The notes: generated by a model not told the origin, from the letters alone. 7,790 nucleotides of DNA from an uncultured Peptococcaceae bacterium (GCA_937892995.1 CALBJS010000048.1:1-7790); one strand, 5' to 3'; counted from the first letter of the stretch, positions 1-5,555 are shown. Translations and numbers: made by a program.

Positions 1-336
1 CCTAACCCCATGCGTTACAGTGGTAAGGACCGCTTTGCCACCAATGCCGCTGTCTTAAAAGGCTTACAGGAAAAGCCAGTTAATGTTTACACCGTCACAG
101 GACTGGACTATGCCGATGCTTTAGCAGTGGCGGCAGTCGCCGCCCGGGATAACAGCTGGCTGCTCTTAACGGGTGCCAAAGGAACTCCCGCACAAGTTCA
201 AAACGGCTTGACCAAAGAACAACAGCAGCTTCTCTCCGAACAAAAAGGCCTACTCCAATACTTACGTGTCTTCGGCGGTCAATCAGTCATTACTGATGAA
301 ACCCTAGCCGTCCTGAAGGCTTTAGTCGGGAAGTAG
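1..336 (+). CDS. CWB2 cell-wall-binding repeat protein, C-terminal end (5' end outside window)
   Basis: The frame is open from the first base, so this is the tail of a longer gene and the ATG at 10 is internal. The protein shows one complete CWB2 (PF04122-type) repeat. It begins at the YSGKDRFATNAAV motif, passes through VTGLDYADALAVAAVAA (the usual 'G..(F/Y)pDALa...AA' signature) and ends with VFGGQSVITDETLAVLKAL (the usual 'GG...vs..v...l' end). CWB2 proteins are normally secreted and held in the cell wall by three such tandem repeats that bind secondary wall polymers. A repeat at the extreme C-terminus fits that layout. The stop is TAG at 334-336. I see no clear terminator hairpin directly after it. 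What the missing N-terminal portion does cannot be told. A second CWB2 gene lies at 1170-1985, on the other side of a stretch of broken genes. Confidence 0.9.
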   Translation, partial: PNPMRYSGKDRFATNAAVLKGLQEKPVNVYTVTGLDYADALAVAAVAARDNSWLLLTGAKGTPAQVQNGLTKEQQQLLSEQKGLLQYLRVFGGQSVITDETLAVLKALVGK

Positions 337-355
337 ATCGAATTATGCAATCCTA

Positions 356-616
356 TTGACACATTTTTTCCAGTGCATAGAATTTGTCTGCGACCAAATC
401 AATAGCGTGGGAGCTATTCGTTTTAAGAAAATGTTTGGCGAATAAATGATCTATGTAAACAACAAACAGGTTCTTTTGGTTTGTGATAATACCGTATTTG
501 TAAAAAAGCTGGAAGAGATAAAAGAACAAATACGGGATGCTGAGGTAGGTTATCCTTATAAGGGTGTAAATGAACATTTTATTTTGGATATTGAAAATGT
601 AAAACTTGGGCTGTGA
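356..616 (+). pseudogene. TfoX N-terminal-domain family protein, broken by an in-frame stop
   Basis: One frame reads FVCDQINSVGAIRFKKMFGE, then TAA at 443-445, then MIYVNNKQVLLVCDNTVFVK, continuing through VGYPYKGVNEHFILDIENV to TGA at 614-616. This is the recognisable order of the TfoX N-terminal domain (PF04993-type): the 'KMFGEY.iYv..k...lvcd...fvK' core followed by a 'PYpGa..hfild' segment. The stop sits exactly where the family usually has Tyr after MFGE, so a single change of a TAT or TAC codon would explain it. No good ATG is seen at the 5' end; TTG at 356 is only a possible start. The 3' end is also short, because the family normally continues some 15-25 residues after this point. The ATG at 446 could in principle start a 56-residue remnant, but it lacks a convincing ribosome site. 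TfoX-domain proteins are small and, outside the competence regulators of Gammaproteobacteria, poorly characterised. I call this a decayed gene. Confidence 0.8.
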
Positions 617-628
617 ATGAGTGAAATG

Positions 629-675
629 GAACCTATAGATATAGACCTTTTTGTACGTGTCTATTCTATAGGTTC
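629..675. repeat. Long imperfect inverted repeat (hairpin)
   Basis: The left arm 629-646 (gaacctatagatatagac) is the reverse complement of the right arm 659-675 (gtctattctataggttc) except for one bulged base, with a 12-base spacer (647-658). No run of T follows either side, so it is not a classic rho-independent terminator. It lies just after the broken TfoX gene and could be a degenerate terminator, a small mobile-element remnant or a protein-binding palindrome. Confidence 0.6.
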
Positions 676-899
676 TCCATATGCAGCAGCTCCTTATTAA
701 TATCTTCTAATCTTCCGATATATAATATTCCTTAATTAATGAGCGGGAGAGGGAGAGCTATGGATCATTTGTCAATTACTATGTTTCCATGTTTTCTTTT
801 AAATGCGATTTTATTATTTACAAGCACATCGACTTGATGCCCTCTTTTTCTATAAGAAAGAACATCTTTCTTATCCAGAGCATTGAATTGTTCCAGTGC
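666..899 (-). pseudogene. Possible decayed coding remnant of unknown family (minus strand)
   Basis: On the minus strand one frame runs 78 codons from 899 to TAG at 666-668 with only two internal stops (TGA 765-767, TAA 732-734). The readable parts look protein-like: LEQFNALDKKDVLSYRKRGH continuing to QVDVLVNNKIAFKRKHGNIV, and at the end YIGRLEDINKELLHMENL. A neighbouring frame gives SLIKEYYI just before the last part, which suggests a frameshift. There is no start codon with a ribosome site. I do not recognise the family. The plus-strand reading of the same stretch, starting at ATG 789, is rich in Phe, Ile and Ser and does not look like a real protein until it enters the RhuM remnant at about 900. 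The call is weak and could be chance. Confidence 0.25.
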
Positions 900-1076
900 T
901 TAGATACCTTTCTGCAGTTTACTCAATATGAGATATTAAACAATGCAGGAAAGGTGACTGCAGAAGTTGCTAAAAGCTTTTGCGGAAAGTGAGTTTGAAA
1001 ATATCTTATTATTCAGGACAGGCTATTTAGATCTGACTTTGATAAACTGATTGAAGGAATTAAGAGCGAGGAATAA
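900..1076 (+). pseudogene. RhuM-family protein, C-terminal remnant with two frameshifts
   Basis: The plus strand reads LDTFLQFTQYEILNNAGKVT and then AEVAK. After one surplus base near the A-run at 972-975 it reads AFAESEFENIL. After one missing base near 1008-1011 it returns to the first frame as IQDRLFRSDFDKLIEGIKSEE, ending with TAA at 1074-1076. This order ('LD.FL.f..yeIL..AGkvs...A...ae.Eye.f...QD.....fDk') is the C-terminal part of the virulence RhuM family (PF13310-type), normally a protein of roughly 300 residues often found near restriction-modification and other accessory genes. Only about 60 residues remain here. The sequence loses resemblance to RhuM abruptly at about 900. The two indels cancel, so the original frame is regained. 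The uncorrected frame stops at TGA 990-992. Confidence 0.75.
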
Positions 1077-1077
1077 T

Positions 1078-1107
1078 TCTAAAGGCGTCGAATTCGACAC
1101 CTTTAGA
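1078..1107. repeat. 30-bp near-perfect palindrome
   Basis: The arm tctaaaggcgtcgaa (1078-1092) is followed directly by ttcgacacctttaga (1093-1107). The two arms are reverse complements with one mismatch and no spacer. It begins two bases after the stop of the RhuM remnant, so it may be that gene's old terminator stem, but no T-run follows on the plus strand. It also marks the edge of the truncated CWB2 gene, whose open frame begins right after it. Other possibilities are a recombination or insertion scar, or an operator. Confidence 0.65.
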
Positions 1108-1169
1108 ACTACGCCTATAATGTAATATATCTTCCGGCAAGGGGGCATCAGATTGATACGGCATCTTTT

Positions 1170-1985
1170 TTGTATCCTCAAGGCATAGCAGGTAGTGTCT
1201 TAGCCCATAAGCTAAAGACCCCCATCCTCCTCATAGGCATTACGGAAGCAGAACAGGGAAAAGTCTTAGACTATCTTAAGACCAATCTGGATTTGTCAGG
1301 AACAGTCTATATCCTCGGGGGCAGCGGAGCAGTCAGCAATGCAATAGCAGCAAAAGTAAACTCCCTCGGTTTTCAAAACATAACCAGGTTAAATGGCAGA
1401 GATCGGTATGAAACGGCAGTAGAAATAACTGCCAATCTGGAAGTAAAGACAGGAACACCAGTTATCCTGGTCAGTGGGGAAAGTTATCCGGATGCCCTGT
1501 CTGTTAGCAGTACGGCAGCAATACTGAAGTATCCGATCTTATTGATTCAAGAGGATGGAAAAGACGAGGAAGTTAGCAAGAAAATTGCTGAAATACAGCC
1601 TGAGAAGATCTATATTATCGGAGGCGAAGGAGTAATCAGTTCAGCAGTTCAAAGCGATGCAGCCCAGATCGCCTCTCTGGCTCCAGAAAATATTATTAGA
1701 ATAGGTGGTTCTGATAGATATAAAACTTCTCTTGCAATAGCAAATTATTTTAACTTGTCAGGGCAAAATGTATGTGTCGCTACAGGCAAAAATTTCCCCG
1801 ACGCTCTTGCCGGAAGTGTATATGCCGCAAAAAACAAAGCACCCATCATTTTAATAGACGGAAGCTTGGAAGATGATCAAATAGATTACTTAACGGCTGC
1901 AAAAATGATAGGAGTTACCCTGTTCGGGGGAGAGGCTGTCATAAGTAAAGAGATTGGGTGGCAGCTTGAACAGTTGATTAGATAA
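1170..1985 (+). CDS. CWB2 cell-wall-binding repeat protein, 5'-truncated
   Basis: The 271 residues counted from TTG 1170 contain CWB2 (PF04122-type) repeats only. The first is a repeat lacking its beginning (residues about 2-66, entering at YPQGIAGSVLAHKLKTPILL). A full repeat follows at about 72-166 (RLNGRDRYETAVEI ... SGESYPDAL ... YIIGGEGVIS), and another at about 175-269 (RIGGSDRYKTSLAI ... TGKNFPDALAGS ... LFGGEAVIS). The family normally has a signal peptide and three complete repeats, plus in many cases a variable domain. Here the signal peptide and the front of repeat 1 are missing. The frame is open upstream only to TAG at 1105-1107, and no ATG or GTG lies in that stretch. A G-rich run at 1139-1145 resembles a ribosome site but is about 24 bases from the TTG, too far to serve it. 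The product would lack a secretion signal, so this is probably a non-functional 3' fragment, although its repeats show no internal stop. Confidence 0.85.
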   Translation: MYPQGIAGSVLAHKLKTPILLIGITEAEQGKVLDYLKTNLDLSGTVYILGGSGAVSNAIAAKVNSLGFQNITRLNGRDRYETAVEITANLEVKTGTPVILVSGESYPDALSVSSTAAILKYPILLIQEDGKDEEVSKKIAEIQPEKIYIIGGEGVISSAVQSDAAQIASLAPENIIRIGGSDRYKTSLAIANYFNLSGQNVCVATGKNFPDALAGSVYAAKNKAPIILIDGSLEDDQIDYLTAAKMIGVTLFGGEAVISKEIGWQLEQLIR

Positions 1986-2124
1986 TATTAGTTATGAATT
2001 ACAGCACAATCCTTAGTTTGGTATAGTGCAACGTATGCTTTAGAAAAGATGAGAGTGGGCCTCTTGAAACTGATATTCAGGTATAGGTCTTAAACTATAC
2101 TTGGGTGCTGTTGCCAAAAACTGA

Positions 2125-2150
2125 GGGTGTATCCCGAACTCCGTGTAAAC
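2125..2150. mobile_element. Possible solo terminal sequence of an IS256/Mutator-type element
   Basis: The 26 bases start gggtgtatcccgaactccg and end tgtaaac. This resembles IS256-family termini, in which a short GC-containing end is followed by GTGTAAA-type sequence. No transposase reading frame follows within the expected distance and I see no matching inverted copy elsewhere in the window. If real, it is a stranded end left after deletion of the element. The resemblance is from memory and short, so the call is tentative. Confidence 0.2.
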
Positions 2151-2356
2151 CCCAAAATTGATGTAAAATTAGGCTTCTTCTTAAGGTAATTAATTAAGGT
2201 AAACTTCGCTACATCACAGAATAATTATCTACAATCAGCACACAGTACACGTGGAAACTTTGGTCTTAATGTCGAAAAAGTAAAGTTCTGAAAGTCCTGA
2301 AAATGCTAGGTTTTAAAGGCTCGTAAAAATAAAAGTAATTCTGTCTACTCGACTCT

Positions 2357-2398
2357 AGCCCTCGATATGCGTTCATGGGAACATATCGAGGGCTTTTC
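2357..2398 (+). terminator. Rho-independent terminator, rightward
   Basis: A perfect 13-bp stem (agccctcgatatg 2357-2369 with catatcgagggct 2382-2394) encloses a 12-base loop, with TTTTCT at 2393-2398 at the foot. The last T of the arm begins the T-tract. On the minus strand no T-run follows the hairpin, so it should stop plus-strand transcription mainly. It may still help end the tetR-type transcript that arrives from the right. It shields the divergent regulator region from read-through out of the CWB2 region. Confidence 0.88.
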
Positions 2399-2440
2399 TA
2401 TGCGGAAAAAGGACCCAGGAGTTGAAAAAATAAGATAGTT

Positions 2441-3061
2441 TTACCTTTTCAAGCCATACAGTAGTATTTTAAAGTGGTCCAGAATCTGCTGTCTCAAATC
2501 GAAATCGGGATACCGGATACACCACTCAAAGGTAATACCTCTGATGGCCAGAACTAAGTGTTTTGCCAGCAAATCAACAGGTATGTCTTCTCTAAACTCT
2601 CCCTGTTGGACTCCTCTTTCCAATACTTCGGTGAACAATTTGTAGAGCTCTCTGTTATAACTCATAGCTGAAGCTGAATCGATAGTCTTTGTTAAGTGAG
2701 CTTTATAGAGAACCTTCATATTATCACAACCGATTGTATAAGCAATAACATCGGCAATTTTCCCTGTTAGCGCGATGAGGATATCAGATATTGGCGTTGC
2801 AGGGTGGAGCGTCTTCAGGTAGGATTTATAATCCAAATCCACTTCATTTACACATTCGTTGATCAGAATGGCCGCTAAGGCGTCCTTGGAATTGAAATGC
2901 ACGTAGAAAGCACCCTTGGATACACCTGCCGCTTCCACCACGGAGTCAACACTGACATTTTCAAATCCCTGCTCTTGAAATAGCTGCCTAGCTGTCTCAA
3001 AAATTCTTTTTTTTGTTTCTTCAGCTTGAATCTTTCGTCTATTGATTACTTTTTTCATCAT
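2441..3061 (-). CDS. TetR/AcrR-family transcriptional regulator
   Basis: The protein has 206 residues, the usual length for TetR repressors. The N-terminal DNA-binding domain spans about residues 14-62: TKKRIFETARQLFQEQGFEN gives helix 1, and the helix-turn-helix at about 37-56 reads SVDSVVEAAGVSKGAFYVHF, with the family's typical 'G(V/I)skGa(F/L)Y.HF.sKd' signature. Residues 65-206 form the all-helical ligand-binding and dimer half, with a late helix GVQQGEFREDIPVDLLAKHL of the kind seen in AcrR/YcdC-type proteins. ATG 3059-3061 is chosen because AAAGGA (rc of 3067-3072) sits 5 bases before it; the Met one codon later is also possible. The gene is divergent from the MFS-lipoprotein-HlyD genes across 157 bp that hold palindromes. 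The likely role is local repressor of that set and of itself, relieved by an unknown small molecule. Confidence 0.95.
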   Translation of the reverse strand: MMKKVINRRKIQAEETKKRIFETARQLFQEQGFENVSVDSVVEAAGVSKGAFYVHFNSKDALAAILINECVNEVDLDYKSYLKTLHPATPISDILIALTGKIADVIAYTIGCDNMKVLYKAHLTKTIDSASAMSYNRELYKLFTEVLERGVQQGEFREDIPVDLLAKHLVLAIRGITFEWCIRYPDFDLRQQILDHFKILLYGLKR

Positions 3062-3066
3062 ATTAT

Positions 3067-3072
3067 TCCTTT
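3067..3072 (-). promoter_or_regulatory. Ribosome binding site of the TetR gene
   Basis: Read on the minus strand this is AAAGGA, 5 bases before ATG 3059-3061. It supports the first of two adjacent Met codons as the start. It overlaps the expected -35 area of the rightward promoter. Confidence 0.7.
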
Positions 3073-3087
3073 ACTTAACAGAAAATG

Positions 3088-3096
3088 TGTTATAAT
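3088..3096 (+). promoter_or_regulatory. Rightward promoter, extended -10 (TGT-TATAAT)
   Basis: A perfect TATAAT (3091-3096) is preceded by TG one base upstream (TGn-TATAAT). No good -35 is present at 16-18 bases; the nearest likeness, TTTACT (3070-3075), has a 15-base spacer. An extended -10 can work without a strong -35. The expected start near 3103 would give a leader of about 115 bases before the MFS gene. Confidence 0.6.
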
Positions 3097-3109
3097 GACT
3101 ATGGTATGT

Positions 3110-3119
3110 GACTGCAGTC
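3110..3119. promoter_or_regulatory. Palindrome GACTGCAGTC, operator candidate
   Basis: This perfect 10-bp palindrome lies just downstream of the expected rightward start and between the two face-to-face -10 boxes. GACTG/CAGTC half-sites are of the kind used by many TetR-family proteins, so it is a natural binding site for the neighbouring regulator. The link is inferred from position and symmetry only. Confidence 0.4.
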
Positions 3120-3143
3120 GGTTAAATGTGTAAAATTTCATTT

Positions 3144-3152
3144 ATTATAGCA
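3144..3152 (-). promoter_or_regulatory. Leftward promoter of the TetR gene, extended -10 (TGC-TATAAT)
   Basis: On the minus strand the sequence reads TGC-TATAAT, again a perfect -10 box with an extended TG. The -35 area (about 3167-3173 on the plus strand) is a poor match and lies inside the 3153-3172 palindrome. The expected start near 3137 gives a leader of about 75 bases, which overlaps the first bases of the rightward transcript. Confidence 0.55.
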
Positions 3153-3172
3153 TAGACCTTATCTAAAGTCTA
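3153..3172. promoter_or_regulatory. 20-bp imperfect palindrome, operator candidate
   Basis: tagaccttatctaaagtcta matches its own reverse complement at 16 of 20 positions, with TAGAC/GTCTA ends. It lies across the spacer and -35 area of the leftward promoter, where a bound TetR dimer would block it. This size and symmetry are typical of TetR-family operators. The assignment is inferred. Confidence 0.45.
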
Positions 3173-3204
3173 AGATTGCTGAGAAACCGGGTTTTCTGGG
3201 TGGT

Positions 3205-3208
3205 GAGG
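3205..3208 (+). promoter_or_regulatory. Ribosome binding site for the TTG start of the MFS gene
   Basis: GAGG lies 10 bases upstream of TTG 3219, which is rather far. An out-of-frame ATG at 3209 starts immediately after it and reads only MKAIDRE before TAA at 3230-3232, overlapping the TTG. A weak TTG, long spacing and an overlapping minigene together suggest a low translation rate for this membrane protein. Confidence 0.5.
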
Positions 3209-3218
3209 ATGAAAGCTA

Positions 3219-5522
3219 TTGATAGGGAATAAGGAAAGAGAGATACGTCGTAAAGTATTGACCATAGCTATTGTTCTGTTAATGACAATCATGTCTTTCA
3301 CAGGCTTTGTCAACTATATGACCTTTGCCGCCAATTATAATCACGCACTTGTTAGTACTTATTCAGTGGCAGGCAATGAGTCTGTTCGGAAAATTGAATA
3401 TGCATTGAACTACGGTAAACCCATCGATAATTACTATGGCATGCCGGATACCCTGAATCAATTGCCTGATCTCATTCCCGAGCTGGAACAGGTTGCCATC
3501 GTTTCCCCACGGGGTGAAGTATTATATGATTTAAACGGTTTTGTCAGGGACAGCCGCATGCCCGCTGAACTGCTGGAAGCGGTGGTATTCCGGCAAGGCT
3601 TTGTCAAGGACAACCTGAGTTGGCGATTTTTTAAGGAGAAGGCTTACGTATTTATCGGCATCAGCCATCACGCTTCCGATCAAAAGACCTTCAATCATAT
3701 TGCCAGCCTGGTCATGGTTTTCCCCGAAAGTGCCTTTTTAAAAGCCAACAGTTCTTTTGCCAGGCAAATGGGCTTATGGCTGACGGGGATTGCACTGAGC
3801 GCCCTGGCAGTATTGTTCGTCATCTTTCTCCGAACCAAGCTGTTTAATAAGGCCACTTTTGCCCCCAAAAAGCTCTTAGTGGTGCTCATAATTATAATTG
3901 GCGGAGCACAGCTTTGCTGCACCGGCGTAAACTATTTTCTCTTTAAAAATTCCTACACGGACATGGCGTATAAAAGCAGGGATTTTATTCAGAACATTGT
4001 GGCAAGGAATATTGAAGGCATATACGCCAAAGGGCTTAGTCTGGAGAATATTACGGGGCTTGACCAATACTTCGACTCTATAAAAGAAGGGTTGCCGCAA
4101 ATTGCAGGGATCCGTATTGCTCCGTCAGAATTCAATTCTCAAGTTCCAGCTGACCGGGTTCAGGTTACGGTTGCCGATGATTACGTTCAGTGCCAGATTT
4201 TTAGAGTTCTCTTGGATATGTTGACAGTATTCATTATTTCCGTATTTTTCATGACAGAGCTAACTTTGCTGGCAGTATCCGCCATGATGCCCAGAGGGCC
4301 TACCCGGGCCCCGGATGAAAGCCTTGATACCAATGCTGAAGCCGGACACGGGGCTGTAAGAACTCTGATTTTCTTTGTTAACTTATGCGCCTGCATGTCA
4401 ATTACCTTTGTTCCAATTGTTATGCAAAATCTCTATAAGCCTGTTCCGGGATTAACCAAGGATGTGGTTTTAGGCTTGCCGCTCTCGGCAGAAATGCTGG
4501 GAGGGATTCTTGCCATTTTTCTGGTGGGTTGGTTAATCAATAAGCAGAGCTGGAGACCAATTTTCTATATGGGGATACTGCTCTTAGCGGCAGGCAATAT
4601 ACTGGCAGGACTCAGCACAAGTGGGCTACTGCTTGTCATTGCCCGAGGGATAGCCGGGTTGGGGTTAGGGCATATTCTGATGGCTATACGCAGTTTAGTG
4701 GTTTCCCTGCCCAGACCCAACGTTGCAATTGCAGAATTCAGTGCCGGATCCATAGCAGGATTGAACTGTGGTCTGGTAGTCGGCGGAATACTGGCTGACC
4801 GAATCGGTTATGCGGCTGTATTTTACTTGGCTGCCGCCCTGGTTATAATCCCGGTAATTCTTGTCCGCCGCTTCATGACTGAGCTTGAAATCCGAGAGAG
4901 GGTAGGGGGAAAAGATCCCGGCGGGGCAAAATTCATGCAGCTTATCAAGGACAAGAAGACGCTCCTATTCCTTACCTGTATATTTATTCCTTACTTTATC
5001 ACCGGAGCATTTCTGGATTACTATTTCCCATTATTCGCATCGGCTCAGGGTCTTTCCCAGAGCGATATCAGCAGGGGCTTTTTGCTGAATGGTCTTTTCA
5101 TCATTTATTTGGGGCCGGTTTTGACCGGATATGCAACTAAGAAATTAGGCAGCGTCAAGGGAATAATCCTTTCTATGGCTATTGTTATCTGTGCCCTGTT
5201 AGCCTTTATTGCTTTCGGCACCGTTCCTGCGGCTCTGTTGACCATTGCTTTATTGGGCATTGCCGAGAGCTTCGGTGTTTCGCTGAAGACCACCTATTTT
5301 CTCAATTTGCCGGGAATTAGAGATTTACCAATTAATAAAGGGATTGCCTATTTCAGCGGGATGGTCAATGCCAGCAGGATGGCAGGACCAATGATCTATG
5401 GTTTGGCTTTATCGCTGGGGATGAGAATGGGGATGGGGATCATTGCCTTGGGGCTATCGGTATTGTTAGTATTTTTTATCTTTTACGGACGGCTCGAGCC
5501 GGTATATGGCAATTGTGATTAA
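3219..5522 (+). CDS. MFS transporter with two N-terminal extracellular sensor-like domains
   Basis: The 767 residues fall in two parts. Residues 1-380 show TM 13-36, an outside domain 37-183, TM 184-204, TM 217-240, a second outside domain 241-326 and TM 327-356. Residues 381-767 hold twelve hydrophobic helices: 381-403, 418-440, 447-466, 469-492, 503-526, 530-550, then after a basic central loop 580-603, 617-640, 646-667, 669-692, 707-733 and 736-757. This is an ordinary MFS body with ARGIAGLGLGH (475-485) in helix 4 and GGILADRIGYAAVF (522-535) after helix 5. Motif A after helix 2 is degenerate (GWLINKQSWR). The two outside domains look like copies of one Cache-like fold: 'VRKIEYALNYGKPID...VAIVSPRGEVL' against 'IQNIVARNIEGIYAKG...IAGIRIAP'. 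TTG 3219 is the only start upstream of TM1, since TGA at 3210-3212 closes the frame. GAGG (3205-3208) lies 10 bases before it, the same spacing as in the next gene. The substrate is unknown; ligand-gated efflux is an inference. Confidence 0.92.
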   Translation: MIGNKEREIRRKVLTIAIVLLMTIMSFTGFVNYMTFAANYNHALVSTYSVAGNESVRKIEYALNYGKPIDNYYGMPDTLNQLPDLIPELEQVAIVSPRGEVLYDLNGFVRDSRMPAELLEAVVFRQGFVKDNLSWRFFKEKAYVFIGISHHASDQKTFNHIASLVMVFPESAFLKANSSFARQMGLWLTGIALSALAVLFVIFLRTKLFNKATFAPKKLLVVLIIIIGGAQLCCTGVNYFLFKNSYTDMAYKSRDFIQNIVARNIEGIYAKGLSLENITGLDQYFDSIKEGLPQIAGIRIAPSEFNSQVPADRVQVTVADDYVQCQIFRVLLDMLTVFIISVFFMTELTLLAVSAMMPRGPTRAPDESLDTNAEAGHGAVRTLIFFVNLCACMSITFVPIVMQNLYKPVPGLTKDVVLGLPLSAEMLGGILAIFLVGWLINKQSWRPIFYMGILLLAAGNILAGLSTSGLLLVIARGIAGLGLGHILMAIRSLVVSLPRPNVAIAEFSAGSIAGLNCGLVVGGILADRIGYAAVFYLAAALVIIPVILVRRFMTELEIRERVGGKDPGGAKFMQLIKDKKTLLFLTCIFIPYFITGAFLDYYFPLFASAQGLSQSDISRGFLLNGLFIIYLGPVLTGYATKKLGSVKGIILSMAIVICALLAFIAFGTVPAALLTIALLGIAESFGVSLKTTYFLNLPGIRDLPINKGIAYFSGMVNASRMAGPMIYGLALSLGMRMGMGIIALGLSVLLVFFIFYGRLEPVYGNCD

Positions 5523-5555
5523 GACGGTTAAAGATATTTTTATTATAGCGGGAAT

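Larger units (their letters stand above)
1986..2440. other. Gene-free stretch with a terminator and possible IS end
   Basis: I find no convincing open frame on either strand in these 455 bases. Recognisable items are a short inverted repeat GTATAG-N8-CTATAC (2081-2100), a possible IS256-type terminal sequence (2125-2150), a 9-base direct repeat TTAAGGTAA at 2181-2189 and 2194-2202 separated by TTAA, and a strong terminator near the right end (2357-2398). The terminator lies 370 bases after the last plus-strand gene, which leaves room for a small transcript, but I recognise no known RNA family. Confidence 0.5.

Noticed and set aside
353..577. Minus-strand open frame of 74 codons rich in Tyr, Phe and Ile
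   Set aside because: It lies opposite the TfoX-like reading, has an implausible composition and no ribosome site. The plus-strand reading has clear family likeness.
789..899. N-terminal part of the plus-strand frame beginning at ATG 789
   Set aside because: This stretch does not resemble RhuM or anything else I know. Only the portion after about 900 does, so the ATG was not used as a gene start.
1153..1188. TTG at 1153 with the G-rich run 1139-1145 as a ribosome site
   Set aside because: Spacing is good but the frame ends after 11 codons at TAG and is out of frame with the CWB2 repeats.
2081..2100. GTATAG-N8-CTATAC inverted repeat as terminator of the second CWB2 gene
   Set aside because: Only six AT-rich pairs and no T-run follow, so it should not terminate.
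2181..2202. TTAAGGTAA direct repeats as a CRISPR or iteron array
   Set aside because: There are only two short copies with no further units, so no array can be claimed.
3182..3197. Small hairpin AGAAA...TTTCT in the leader of the MFS gene
   Set aside because: The stem has about five paired bases plus a bulged pair and a three-base loop. It is too weak to call an attenuator or riboswitch.
3695..5293. Several minus-strand open frames of 62-75 codons inside the MFS gene
   Set aside because: They are shadows of a strongly supported membrane protein, without ribosome sites or recognisable domains.
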